Below are positions 35,708 to 44,347 of a DNA stretch of 64,000 bases, piece by piece. Under the pieces are notes generated by a model. That model saw only the letters and a list, made by a program, of their open reading frames with translations. It ran no database searches and was not told the origin of the DNA. Source of the DNA: Plasticicumulans lactativorans (GTDB taxonomy: Bacteria; Pseudomonadota; Gammaproteobacteria; Competibacterales; Competibacteraceae); assembly GCF_004341245.1 (NCBI RefSeq), contig NZ_SLWY01000018.1:21439-85438 (forward strand). Reading direction: 5' to 3'. How positions within the stretch are numbered: the stretch's first letter is position 1; each line of letters starts with the position of its first letter. The position numbers were made by a program, and so were the translations under genes.

Positions 35708-36580
35708 TCAGCCCCGGAACTTCGCCACCGGCACGCCCGGTACGTCGACCTGCAGCGCGAAGAGGCCGCCCGAGAGCGGTTTCTCCGCGAGCCGGTCGGC
35801 GGCCAGGCCGTGGCGCAGCGAGGTGATGTACAGCGTCTTCAGGTCCGGGCCGCCGAAGCACGGCATCGTCGGGCAGACGCAGGGCAGCGGGATCCGGCGG
35901 TCGAGCCGGCCGTCGGGCGACCAGCGGTTGAGCACGCCGGCGGAGATGCCGGCGCTCCAGTAGTAGCCCTCGACGTCGGTGGCACCGCCGTCGGGCCGGC
36001 CGACGTCCTCGTCGGGGCGCGCGATCACGCGGCGGTTGGCGATGCTGCCGGCGGCCGGGTCGTAGTCCCAGGCGTAAAGCGCCTTGCCCTTGGAGTCGGA
36101 GTGGAACATCGTCCGCCCGTCGGCGCTCCAGGCAAGGCCGTTGGAGACGATCAGCCCCTCGATCATGCGCTGCAGCGAGCCGTCGGGGTCGAGCCGGTAG
36201 AGCGCGCCGAGCGGCTGGCTCAGCGTCGCCTCGTCCATCGTCCCGGCCCAGAAACGCCCGTCGGGCGAGACCTTGCCATCGTTGAAGCGCACCCCCGGCG
36301 TCTCGCCGGGGCCGGCGATGAAGCGCAGCGCGCCGCTGTCGAAATCGAAGCCGTAGAAGCCGTCGCGCAGCGCGAGCACCGCGCCGCCGCGCTCGCGCAG
36401 GCCGAAGGAGCCGATCGACTTCGGCAGCGGCCAGCGGCGCGTGGCGCCGCTGGCCGGGTCGAAGCGGTGCAGCGCCGGTTCGAGGATGTCGACCCAGTAC
36501 AGGGCCTGCTCCTCGGCCGACCACACCGGGGATTCGCCGAGCTCGGCCTGGGCGTCGAGGACACAGCGCACGTCGTGCAT
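35708..36580 (-). CDS. SMP-30/gluconolactonase-family lactonase
   Basis: A 290-residue six-bladed beta-propeller of the SMP-30/LRE family. The N-terminal ELGESPVWSAEEQALYWVDI carries the metal-binding Glu. FNDGKVSPDGRFWAGTMD and VSNGLAWSADGRTMFHSDS hold the Asn and Asp ligands, and GRPDGGATDVEGYYWSA follows. It should hydrolyse a sugar lactone to the acid. GGAGG stands right before the ATG at 36580. With the neighbouring oxidoreductase and the dehydratase-aldolase genes at 41.7-44.3 kb it completes an oxidative sugar-acid branch. Confidence 0.82.
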   Translation of the reverse strand: MHDVRCVLDAQAELGESPVWSAEEQALYWVDILEPALHRFDPASGATRRWPLPKSIGSFGLRERGGAVLALRDGFYGFDFDSGALRFIAGPGETPGVRFNDGKVSPDGRFWAGTMDEATLSQPLGALYRLDPDGSLQRMIEGLIVSNGLAWSADGRTMFHSDSKGKALYAWDYDPAAGSIANRRVIARPDEDVGRPDGGATDVEGYYWSAGISAGVLNRWSPDGRLDRRIPLPCVCPTMPCFGGPDLKTLYITSLRHGLAADRLAEKPLSGGLFALQVDVPGVPVAKFRG

Positions 36581-36590
36581 GGCGCGCCTC

Positions 36591-36665
36591 CTAGTCCGTG
36601 GTGCGGGCGCCGGGCGCCGCCAGGGGCGCGCGCCGGCGGCGCGCACGCAGATCGTCGACCATCAT
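36591..36665 (-). CDS. Possible 24-residue upstream ORF
   Basis: A short frame MMVDDLRARRRRAPLAAPG plus five residues begins 8 bases after AGGAC and ends with a TAG that overlaps the lactonase ribosome-binding site (TAGGAGG). It could couple translation to the lactonase gene or be chance. No homologue is recognised. Confidence 0.2.
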   Translation of the reverse strand: MMVDDLRARRRRAPLAAPGARTTD

Positions 36666-36703
36666 GATGTCCTCGCTTGCCGTGTCCGCTGCCACGCGCG
36701 TGC

Positions 36704-38023
36704 TCAGTGGAGCTTCAGGCGCGGCTCGGTGCGCCGCCGCAGCAGGTTGATGAGGCTCGCCAGCGCGACCCAGACCGGGCCGTGCAGCGCGAGCTGGTGC
36801 TTCTTGTACAGCGACTTGTAGGCGATGCGCGCGACCCGGCCCTCGATCATCCGGTTGCCGAGCAGGTTGCCCATCAGGTTGCCGACGCTGGTGTAGCTGA
36901 GCGCGATCAGCGAGCCGTGGTCGCGGTAGACGAAGCGCTTCGGCGGCCGCCGGTCGAGGCGCCGCATCAGCGTGTCGGCCAGCACCAGGGCCTGCTGGTA
37001 GGCGGCCTGCGCGCGCGGCGGCACCGGCCGTTCGCTGCCCGGCTGCGGGCACGCGGCGCAGTCGCCGAGCGCGAAGACGTGTTCGTCGCGCGTGCTCCTG
37101 AGCGTGTCGTCGACCACCAGTTGGTTGGCCCGGTTGGTTTCGAGCCCGTCGAGATCGCGCAGGAAGTCCGGCGCCTTGACCCCGGCCGACCAGATCGTCA
37201 GGTCGGCGGGGACGTTCAGCCCGCTGCGCGTCTCCACGCCCTGCGCCGTCACCCGCACCACCTGCTCGCCCTTGTGCACGGTCACGCCGAGGCGCGCGAG
37301 TTCGGCCTCGGTCGCCTGCGACAGGCGCGCCGGCAGCGCCGGCAGCACGCGGTCGGCCGCCTCGATCAGGCTGATGCGGACGTGCTTCGCCGGGTCGACG
37401 CGGTCGAGCCCGTAGGTGACGAGCTGGCCCATCGCCTTGTGCAGCTCGGCGGCGAACTCCACCCCGGTGGCGCCCGCGCCGATCACCGCGACCTTCACGC
37501 TGGCCTCGGCCGGTGGCCCCTCGCGCCGCTGCGCGACCAGGCAGGTGCGCAGCAGGCGCCGCTGCACCTGTTCGGCCTGCTGGTGCGTGTCGAGGAACAT
37601 GCAGTTGTCGCGCACGCCCGGCACGCCGAAGTCGTTGCAGACGCCGCCCACCGCGATCACCAGCGTGTCGTAGCGCAGGCGGCGGCGCTGCAGCACCTCG
37701 ACCCCGGCCTCGTCCACCTCCGGCGCGAGCCACAGCTCGCGCCGGGCGCGGTCGAGCCCGTCCATGCGCCCGTGCTGGAACTCGAAGTGATGCCCGTCGG
37801 CATGCCCCAGGTAGATCACGTCGTCCTTGTGCGAGTCCATCGTGCCCACCGCCACTTCGTGCAGCAGCGGTTTCCAGACATGGGTGAGGGCGGCGTCGAC
37901 CAGCGTGATGCGGGCCTTGCCGCGCCGCCCCAGGCGGTGGCCGAGGCGCGTGGCGAGCACCAGGCCGCCGGCGCCGCCGCCGACGATCACGATGTGGTGC
38001 AGGTCCGGCGTCGGGCTGCTCAT
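36704..38023 (-). CDS. ndh: Type II NADH dehydrogenase (NDH-2)
   Basis: A 439-residue membrane-associated flavoprotein. FAD site HIVIVGGGAGGLVLATRLG near residue 10, NADH site VAVIGAGATGVEFAAEL near 178, and the third motif HVFALGDCAACPQPG. The C-terminal LMGNLLGNRMIEGRVARIAYKSLYKKHQ, amphipathic and basic, fits membrane binding. It oxidises NADH and reduces quinone without pumping protons. It lies inside the iolD operon, 29 bases after iolE, so NADH reoxidation is tied to inositol breakdown. Confidence 0.87.
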   Translation of the reverse strand: MSSPTPDLHHIVIVGGGAGGLVLATRLGHRLGRRGKARITLVDAALTHVWKPLLHEVAVGTMDSHKDDVIYLGHADGHHFEFQHGRMDGLDRARRELWLAPEVDEAGVEVLQRRRLRYDTLVIAVGGVCNDFGVPGVRDNCMFLDTHQQAEQVQRRLLRTCLVAQRREGPPAEASVKVAVIGAGATGVEFAAELHKAMGQLVTYGLDRVDPAKHVRISLIEAADRVLPALPARLSQATEAELARLGVTVHKGEQVVRVTAQGVETRSGLNVPADLTIWSAGVKAPDFLRDLDGLETNRANQLVVDDTLRSTRDEHVFALGDCAACPQPGSERPVPPRAQAAYQQALVLADTLMRRLDRRPPKRFVYRDHGSLIALSYTSVGNLMGNLLGNRMIEGRVARIAYKSLYKKHQLALHGPVWVALASLINLLRRRTEPRLKLH

Positions 38024-38052
38024 GTCGATCTGCTCCTGCGTGCGGTCGTGGC

Positions 38053-38940
38053 TCAGAGCCCCGTCTCGGCGACGGTGCGGCTGAGGTACTGGTAGCCCTT
38101 GGTGGCGTAGGTCAGCGGGTGCGCCTTGGCCGGGTCCTGCTCGGCCTCGACCACCAGCCAGCCGCTGTAGCCGGCGGCCTTCAGCGCGCTGAACACCGGG
38201 CGGTAGTCGATCGAGCCGTCGCCCGGCACGGTGAACACGCCGGCCAGCACCGCGTTGAGGAAGCTCGAATCGGCGGCCTTGTACTCGGCCAGCACCGCGG
38301 CGCGCACGTCCTTGCAGTGCACGTGCCTGATGCGCTTGCCCCAGCGCGCGATCACCGCGAGCGGGTCGCCGCCGGCGAAGGTCAGGTGGCCGGTGTCGAG
38401 CAGCAGGCCCACCGAGTCACCGGTGTGCTGCATCAGCAGGTCGATCTCGGCCTCGGTCTCGACCACCGTGCCCATGTGGTGGTGATAGGCCAGGTGCACG
38501 CCCTGGCCCTTCAGGTAGTCGCCGACCGCGGTCATGCGCCGGCCGAGCTCGGCCCACTGGTCGGCCGCGAGCACCGGGCGGCGCGACAGCGGGATGTTGC
38601 GCTCGCCGTGGATGCAGCCGGTGACCTCGCACCACACCATCACGTTGCTGCCGAGCGACTTCAGCAGGTACAGGTGCGCCTGCACCGCCTCGATCTCGGC
38701 TTCGACGCTGCGCTCGAGCAGGCGCGCGCTGTACCAGCCGGACACCAGCGCGAGGCCGTGGCCTGCGAGGATCGGGCCGAGCACGGCCGGGTCGCGCGGG
38801 AACTTCTGGCCGAGCTCGAAGCCGGCGAAGCCGGCCTGTCTGCCTTCACTCAGGCAGGTTTCCAGCGGCGTGTCGGCGCCGAGCTCGGGGAGGTCGTCGT
38901 TGGTCCAGGTCAGCGGGTTGATGCCGATGCGTACGCTCAT
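38053..38940 (-). CDS. iolE: Inosose dehydratase
   Basis: A 295-residue TIM-barrel protein matching IolE: start VRIGINPLTWTNDDLPELG, then FELGQKFPRD, AYHHHMGTVVETEAEID with metal-binding residues, LLLDTGHLTFAGGDP, RIRHVHCKDVR and the C-terminal VVEAEQDPAKAHPLTYATKGYQYL. It dehydrates scyllo-inosose to a diketo-cyclohexane derivative, the second step of the pathway. It follows iolD by 65 bases and has all segments expected for the family. Confidence 0.93.
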   Translation of the reverse strand: MSVRIGINPLTWTNDDLPELGADTPLETCLSEGRQAGFAGFELGQKFPRDPAVLGPILAGHGLALVSGWYSARLLERSVEAEIEAVQAHLYLLKSLGSNVMVWCEVTGCIHGERNIPLSRRPVLAADQWAELGRRMTAVGDYLKGQGVHLAYHHHMGTVVETEAEIDLLMQHTGDSVGLLLDTGHLTFAGGDPLAVIARWGKRIRHVHCKDVRAAVLAEYKAADSSFLNAVLAGVFTVPGDGSIDYRPVFSALKAAGYSGWLVVEAEQDPAKAHPLTYATKGYQYLSRTVAETGL

Positions 38941-39005
38941 GGATGTGCTCCTCGGGTTGGTTGGGGACGGCGTGGCGGGCTGGCCACCGCGCGCGTGCAG
39001 TGGAC

Positions 39006-40856
39006 TCAGATCCGGCGCTGCTGCCGTTTCGCTTCCAGGTAGCGGCCGTGGGCTTCATGGACCTGCGGCCGCTCCGACACTTCCGGCACCGCGACATCCC
39101 ACCAGTTGCCACCCTCGCGGGTGATCGGCATGGGGTCGGTGTCGATGACGATGGCGTAGCTGCGGGTCGAAGCCTTGGCGCGTTCGAGCGCGGCTTCGAG
39201 TTCCTGCACGTTCGCGACCTTCTCGGCGGTGGCACCGAGCGCGCGGGCATGCGCGGCGAAGTCGATGTCGGGGGCGCCGTCAGGGCCCTGCAGGCAGTCG
39301 CGAATCAGGTTGTTGAAGGGCGCGCCGCCACAGACCTGCTGCAGCCGGTTGATGCAGGCGTAGCCACGGTTGTCGAGGATCACCAGCACGATCTTGATGC
39401 CCAGCATCACCGCGCTGGCGAGCTCCGAGTTCATCAGCAGGTAGGAGCCGTCCCCCACCATGACGTAGACCTCGCGCTCCGGCAGCGCCATCTTCACGCC
39501 GACGCCGCCGGCCACTTCGTAACCCATGCACGAGAAGCCGTACTCGAGGTGGTAGCCGCCCGGCTTCGCGCTCCGCCACAGCTTGTGCAGCTCGCCCGGC
39601 AGCCCGCCAGCCGCGCAGACCACGACGCTGTCGGCGCCGGCGGCGCGATTCACCGCGCCGACCACGTCGGCATCGGTCGGCAGGGTGCGATCGCGGACGC
39701 TCGTCACGCGCTCGACGATGGCGTTCCACTGCGCCGCGAGCTCACGCGATCTGGCCGTCCAGCCGGCTGGCGCCTGCCAGTCGCCGAGCGCGGCCCCCAG
39801 ATCCTCCAGGCCACGGCGGGCATCGCTGACCAGCGCCTGCGAACCGTGTTTGGCGGCGTCGAAGGGGACGACGTTGAGGCTCAGCAATTTGACGTCCGGA
39901 TTGCCGAACACCGAGCGCGAGCCGGTGGTGAAATCGGCCAGGCGGGTACCGACGGCCAGCACCAGATCCGCTTCCGCGGCCAGCGCGTTGGCCGCGGTGG
40001 AGCCGGTCACGCCGATCGAACCCGTCTGCGCCGGGTGATCCCAGGCCAGCGCGCTCTTGCCGGCCTGGGTCTCGCAAACCGGAATGCCATGGCGCTGGGC
40101 GAACGCGGCCAGCGTGTCGCAGGCATCGCTGTACAGCACGCCGCCACCGGCGACGATCAGCGGCTTTCTGGCGGCCTGCAGCGCCTTGACGGCTGCGGCC
40201 AGTTCGGCCACGTCGGCGCCCGGCCGACGGCTGTGATGCACCCGTACGCGGAAGAATTCTTCAGGGAAATCGAAGGCCTCTGACTGCACGTCCTGCGGCA
40301 GGCAGAGCGTGACCGGGCCGCATTCGGCGGCGTCGGTGAGCACCTGGAGCGCGCGCGGCAGGCTCGTCAGCAACTGCTCGGGGCGGGTGATGCGGTCCCA
40401 GTAGCGCGACACCGGGCGGAAGCAGTCGTTGACGCTGACGGTGGGATTGTCGAAATGCTCGACCTGCTGCAGCACCGGGTCCGGAGCGCGCGAGGCGAAG
40501 ATGTCGCCCGGCAGCAGCAGCACCGGCAGCCGGTTGACGTGCGCCACCCCCGCGGCCGTCACCATGTTCAGCGCACCGGGGCCGATCGACGTGGTGCAGG
40601 CCATCATCCGCCGCCGGCCCAGCGCCTTGGCGTAGGCGATGGCGGCCAGCGCCATGCCCTGCTCGTTGTGCGCGCGCAGCGTCGGCAGGGTTTCGCGCGC
40701 GGCGTACAGCGCTTCGCCGATGCCGGACACGTTGCCGTGCCCGAAGATCGCCCAGACGCCGGCGAACAGCGGCAGTTCCTGCCCGTCGATGTCGACGCGC
40801 TGGGCGGTGAGGTAGCGGACCACGGCCTGGGCCATCGTGAGTCGTACGGTGTTCAT
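39006..40856 (-). CDS. iolD: THcHDO hydrolase (IolD, ThDP-dependent)
   Basis: A 616-residue thiamine-diphosphate enzyme of the IolD class, which opens the ring of the trihydroxycyclohexane-1,2-dione intermediate. The N-terminal domain has VWAIFGHGNVSGIGEAL and RAHNEQGMALAAIAYAKA with the ThDP-activating Glu. The C-terminal domain has MVGDGSYLLMNSELASAV and the Mg/ThDP-binding LDNRGYACINRLQ. Length is normal. It is first in a seven-gene operon and lies 291 bases after the -10 box of an operator-bearing promoter. Confidence 0.93.
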   Translation of the reverse strand: MNTVRLTMAQAVVRYLTAQRVDIDGQELPLFAGVWAIFGHGNVSGIGEALYAARETLPTLRAHNEQGMALAAIAYAKALGRRRMMACTTSIGPGALNMVTAAGVAHVNRLPVLLLPGDIFASRAPDPVLQQVEHFDNPTVSVNDCFRPVSRYWDRITRPEQLLTSLPRALQVLTDAAECGPVTLCLPQDVQSEAFDFPEEFFRVRVHHSRRPGADVAELAAAVKALQAARKPLIVAGGGVLYSDACDTLAAFAQRHGIPVCETQAGKSALAWDHPAQTGSIGVTGSTAANALAAEADLVLAVGTRLADFTTGSRSVFGNPDVKLLSLNVVPFDAAKHGSQALVSDARRGLEDLGAALGDWQAPAGWTARSRELAAQWNAIVERVTSVRDRTLPTDADVVGAVNRAAGADSVVVCAAGGLPGELHKLWRSAKPGGYHLEYGFSCMGYEVAGGVGVKMALPEREVYVMVGDGSYLLMNSELASAVMLGIKIVLVILDNRGYACINRLQQVCGGAPFNNLIRDCLQGPDGAPDIDFAAHARALGATAEKVANVQELEAALERAKASTRSYAIVIDTDPMPITREGGNWWDVAVPEVSERPQVHEAHGRYLEAKRQQRRI

Positions 40857-41146
40857 TCAGGCACTCCTCGAGGTGGGGCGGGCAGCCCCCGTCCTGCAGC
40901 CGTGGCTGCGCAGTGGGGAAATGGGCCGGCACCGGGAGGCGGCCGTCGCCACGCGGCGACCGGGCGTACGCACCGCCGCGGCGGTGGCGGGCCGCGGTGC
41001 GGCGGCCGGCGGGCGCGAAGCGCGCGGCTGCAGCGGGCTGCTGGTGGGCATCGGACGGTCTCCCCCTGGGGTCGGCAACCGTTCGCGAGCCGGTGCCGAT
41101 CGCGGTCCGACCGGGCCGACGGCGCTCATGCGGTGACGGTAGGGAC
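40857..41146. other. Long 5' leader of iolD
   Basis: No gene is recognised here. It is GC-rich and would be the untranslated leader if the promoter at 41147-41175 is used. I see no riboswitch-like motif that I can name. Confidence 0.35.
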
Positions 41147-41175
41147 AGTATTATGGAATATTCATTCCAAGTAAA
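41147..41175 (-). promoter_or_regulatory. iolD promoter with palindromic operator (site 3)
   Basis: On the minus strand: -35 TTTACT (41175-41170), perfect palindrome TGGAATGAATATTCCA (41169-41154), one base, then -10 AATACT (41152-41147). Same geometry as at iolC and iolA. A second TGGAAT half-site lies at 41183-41188. Confidence 0.68.
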
Positions 41176-41244
41176 TAAATTTTGGAATTTAATTTGAAGG
41201 GCTGGCCGTGCGACCCGTCCGCCCGAAGCAGCGTCAAGCGACCG

Positions 41245-41272
41245 AAAAAAAGGGCGCGGTTGCCCGCGCCTT
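41245..41272 (-). terminator. Rho-independent terminator after porin remnant
   Basis: Minus-strand AAGGCGCGG, GCAA loop, CCGCGCCCTT (one G-U pair) followed by a run of T bases. It still ends the remnant and isolates the iolD promoter from upstream transcription. Confidence 0.75.
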
Positions 41273-41274
41273 CG

Positions 41275-41577
41275 TTACCGAGGGAAGCCGGGCCCTGGGA
41301 GGACTTGGACGTCGTGACGCAGGCCGAGGGCGACGGTGTCGGCGTCCTCGAGCGCATCGAGCTTGAAGTCGACGTGCTGGTACCCGGCGTAGACGTGGGT
41401 GCGCTTGCTGAGCCCGTGCTGCACGCCGAGGGCGTACTCGTCGAGCTCGGCGGCGGCCAGATCGGTGGTGCGCCGCCCGCCGTGGGCGATCAGCACGTTG
41501 TTGCCGAAGTCGAGTTGCCCGGCGATCCCCAGGCCGCGGGTGCGTTCTGGTGGTGGAGCGGGGAGGGCCGCCGCCAC
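41275..41577 (-). pseudogene. C-terminal remnant of an outer-membrane porin
   Basis: The frame encodes the last strands of a beta-proteobacterial OmpC-type porin: IAGQLDFGNNVLIAHGG, then EYALGVQHGLSKRTHVYAGY and DADTVALGLRHD. An intact gene would be about 350 residues and would end in an aromatic residue (LRHDF). Here the end reads LRHDVQVLPGPGFPR, so the terminal Phe and stop are lost. The upstream three quarters of the gene are absent and replaced by the promoter region of the aldolase operon. Only about 85 residues are porin-like. A terminator remains behind it. Confidence 0.65.
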
Positions 41578-41624
41578 GCGGGGTGTGCGCGGCTGGCGTT
41601 CAAAATTTCCATATGTTTTATTTT

Positions 41625-41644
41625 TGGAAAAATAATTCTATTAT
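41625..41644 (+). promoter_or_regulatory. Aldolase-operon promoter with degenerate operator (site 4)
   Basis: TGGAAAAATAATTCTA (41625-41640) matches TGGAAT-N4-ATTCCA with one mismatch in each half. A good -10 box TATTAT (41639-41644) overlaps its end; the -35 is unclear (TTTTAT around 41616). It lies 66 bases before the aldolase ATG in an AT-rich patch. Confidence 0.5.
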
Positions 41645-41705
41645 GGGCGTGCACCAGGGTACTTCCGACACACCGAACATCCACCGACGGCAGCAGGAGA
41701 AGATC

Positions 41706-42491
41706 ATGCGCATGAACCGGATCCGCCAGCTCTGGGCGGAGGGCAGGGCGGCCGTGAACGGCTGGCTCGCCATCCCCAACGGCTTCTCGGCCGAGACCAT
41801 GGCCCATGCCGGCTGGGATTCGCTGACCATCGACATGCAGCACGGCGTGGTCGACTACCAGGCGGCGGTGAACATGCTGACCGCGATCTCGACCACCGAC
41901 ACCGCGCCGCTGGTGCGCGTGCCCTGGCTCGACCCCGGCATCATCATGAAGATGCTCGACGCCGGCGCCTGGGGTGTGATCTGCCCGATGGTCAACACCC
42001 GCGAGGATGCCGAGCGGCTGGTTTCCGCCACGCGCTACCCGCCGCACGGCAGCCGCAGCTTCGGCCCGATTCGCGCGCTGCTGAGCGCCGGGCCCGACTA
42101 CGCCAGGCACGCCAACGACACGGTGCTCGCCTTCGCGATGATCGAGACCCGCGAGGCGCTGGCGAACCTCGACGCCATCCTTGCCACGCCGGGGCTCGAC
42201 GCGATCTACATCGGCCCCGCCGACCTCTCGCTCGCGCTCGGCTGCACGCCGAAGTTCGACCAGACCGAAGCCCCGGTGGTCGAGGCGATCGCGCACATCC
42301 TGGCGCGCGCCCAGGCCCACGGCGTGCGTGCCGGGATCCACAACGGCACCCCCGAATACGCCCGGCAGATGATCGACAAGGGCTTCGATCTCGTCACGAT
42401 CGGCTCCGATGCGCGCCTGATGGCAGCCGGGGCACAACAGGCGCTCAACCTCGTGCGCGCCGAATCCAAGTCCGCCGCGAGCGGCTACTGA
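41706..42491 (+). CDS. HpcH/HpaI-family aldolase
   Basis: A 261-residue class II (metal-dependent) 2-keto-3-deoxy acid aldolase. Family motifs are LTIDMQHGVVDYQ, PLVRVPWLDPGIIMKMLDAGAWGVICPMV, AFAMIETREAL (metal-binding Glu) and IYIGPADLSLALG (metal-binding Asp). It would split a 2-keto-3-deoxy sugar acid into pyruvate and an aldehyde. The ATG at 41706 has AGGAGAAG before it. It is first in a three-gene operon with a dehydratase that would make its substrate. Confidence 0.85.
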   Translation: MRMNRIRQLWAEGRAAVNGWLAIPNGFSAETMAHAGWDSLTIDMQHGVVDYQAAVNMLTAISTTDTAPLVRVPWLDPGIIMKMLDAGAWGVICPMVNTREDAERLVSATRYPPHGSRSFGPIRALLSAGPDYARHANDTVLAFAMIETREALANLDAILATPGLDAIYIGPADLSLALGCTPKFDQTEAPVVEAIAHILARAQAHGVRAGIHNGTPEYARQMIDKGFDLVTIGSDARLMAAGAQQALNLVRAESKSAASGY

Positions 42492-42517
42492 GCCTGCCGC
42501 AGGGAGACCCCGACACC

Positions 42518-44251
42518 ATGAGCAAACCCCGCAAGACCCCCGAGCAACTGCGCAGCCACCGCTGGTTCGGCGTCGACAACATGCGTGCCTTCGGCCACCG
42601 CTCGCGCACCAAGCAGATGGGCTTCGCCGCCGAGGAATTCCGCGGCAAGCCGGTGATCGCGATCCTCAACACCTGGTCGGACATGAACTCCTGCCACAGC
42701 CACTTCCCGCAGCGCGTCGAGGAGATCAAGCGCGGCGTGTGGCAGGCCGGCGGCTTCCCGGTGGTGCTGCCGGCGATGAGTCTGGGCGAGCCCTTCGTCA
42801 AGCCGACGACGATGCTCTACCGCAACCTGCTGGCGATGGAGGCCGAGGAGCTGATCCGCTCGCACCCGGTCGACGGCGTGGTGCTGATGGGCGGCTGCGA
42901 CAAGACCACGCCGGCGCTGCTGATGGGCGCGATCTCGATGAACCTGCCGACGATCTACCTGCCGGCCGGGCCGATGCTGCGCGGCAACTACCAGGGCAGG
43001 ACGCTCGGCAGCGGTTCGGACGTGTGGAAGTACTGGGCCGAGCGGCGCGCCGGCAACCTCTCCGATGCCGCCTGGGCGGCGCTCGAGGACGGCATCGCGC
43101 GTTCGGCCGGCACCTGCATGACGATGGGCACCGCGGCGACGATGATGGCGCTCGCCGAGACGCTCGGCTTCACGCTGCCGGGCGGCTCGTCGATCCCGGC
43201 GCCCGATTCGAACCACCCGCGGCTCGCCTCGGGCATCGGCCGGCGCATCGTCGAGATAGTGTGGGAGGACCTCAAGCCCTCCGACATCCTCAGCCGCGAG
43301 GCCTTCGAGAACGCGATCACCGTCGACCTCGCCATCTCGGGCTCGACCAACTCGATCGTGCACCTGGTCGCGCTGGCGCGTCGCGCCGGCATCGAACTCG
43401 ACCTGGAGACCTTCGACCGCCTCAGCGCGCGGGTGCCGGTGATCGCCGACATCCGCCCCGCCGGGCGCTTCCTGATGGAGGACTTCTACTACGCCGGCGG
43501 CCTGCCGGCGCTGCTCGCGCGCCTCGCCGACCTGCTGCACCTCGACTGCCCGACGGTCAACGGCCGCAGCCTCGGCGAGAACATCGCAGGCGCCGAGGTC
43601 TACAACGACGAGGTCATCCGCGCGCGTGACAACCCGCTGTCGCCGAGTGGCGGCCTCGCCGTGCTGCGCGGCAACCTCGCGCCGCGCGGCGCGGTGATCA
43701 AGCCGCTCGCCGCCGAGGCGCGGCTGCTCGATCACACCGGCCCGGCGCTGGTGTTCCGCGACTACAACGACATGGAGAAGCGCATCGACGATCCCGAGCT
43801 GCCGGTCACCCCCGACAGCGTGCTGGTGCTGCAGAACGCCGGCCCGGTCGGCGGCCCCGGCATGCCCGAGTGGGGCCAGCTGCCGATCCCGAAGAAGATC
43901 CTCGCGCAGGGCGTGCGCGACATGGTGCGCATCTCCGACGCGCGCATGTCCGGCACCAGCTACGGCGCCTGCGTGCTGCACGTCTCGCCCGAGAGCCACA
44001 TCGGCGGCCCGCTCGCGCTGGTGCGCGACGGCGACCTGATCACTCTCGACGTCGCCGGCCGCCGCCTGCACCTGCACGTCGACGATGCCGAGCTCGAACG
44101 CCGCCGCGCCGCCTGGGTGGCGCCGCCGCCGCGCTTCCAGCGCGGCTTCGGCTGGCTCAACGCGCAGCACATGACGCAGGCCGACCAGGGCTGCGACTTC
44201 GACTTCCTCGAAACCGGACCCGAGCCGGTGCCCGAGCCCGAGATCCACTGA
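42518..44251 (+). CDS. IlvD/Edd-family sugar-acid dehydratase (L-arabinonate type)
   Basis: A 577-residue Fe-S dehydratase. Cys59 (NSCHSHF), Cys127 (GGCDKT) and Cys200 (AGTCMTMG) are the three cluster ligands, at the same positions I recall for rhizobial L-arabinonate dehydratase, a [2Fe-2S] enzyme. Ser478 in SDARMSGT fits the catalytic base. It should convert a sugar acid to a 2-keto-3-deoxy acid, which the aldolase encoded 26 bases upstream can cleave. The real substrate may be an acid made by the SMP-30 lactonase of this cluster. The biosynthetic IlvD role is unlikely given the context. Confidence 0.85.
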   Translation: MSKPRKTPEQLRSHRWFGVDNMRAFGHRSRTKQMGFAAEEFRGKPVIAILNTWSDMNSCHSHFPQRVEEIKRGVWQAGGFPVVLPAMSLGEPFVKPTTMLYRNLLAMEAEELIRSHPVDGVVLMGGCDKTTPALLMGAISMNLPTIYLPAGPMLRGNYQGRTLGSGSDVWKYWAERRAGNLSDAAWAALEDGIARSAGTCMTMGTAATMMALAETLGFTLPGGSSIPAPDSNHPRLASGIGRRIVEIVWEDLKPSDILSREAFENAITVDLAISGSTNSIVHLVALARRAGIELDLETFDRLSARVPVIADIRPAGRFLMEDFYYAGGLPALLARLADLLHLDCPTVNGRSLGENIAGAEVYNDEVIRARDNPLSPSGGLAVLRGNLAPRGAVIKPLAAEARLLDHTGPALVFRDYNDMEKRIDDPELPVTPDSVLVLQNAGPVGGPGMPEWGQLPIPKKILAQGVRDMVRISDARMSGTSYGACVLHVSPESHIGGPLALVRDGDLITLDVAGRRLHLHVDDAELERRRAAWVAPPPRFQRGFGWLNAQHMTQADQGCDFDFLETGPEPVPEPEIH

Positions 44252-44347
44252 CGCCGGTGGCGGACGCGCACGCGTCCGCCACCCCTTCGCGGCGGCGGCC
44301 TGCGCAGGCGCGCCGCCCCGAGCCCCCGCCCTCCCTGGAGAATCCCC

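Noticed and set aside
42518..44251. Biosynthetic dihydroxy-acid dehydratase (ilvD)
   Set aside because: The Cys59/127/200 pattern, length and aldolase neighbour fit sugar-acid dehydratases of the arabinonate type.
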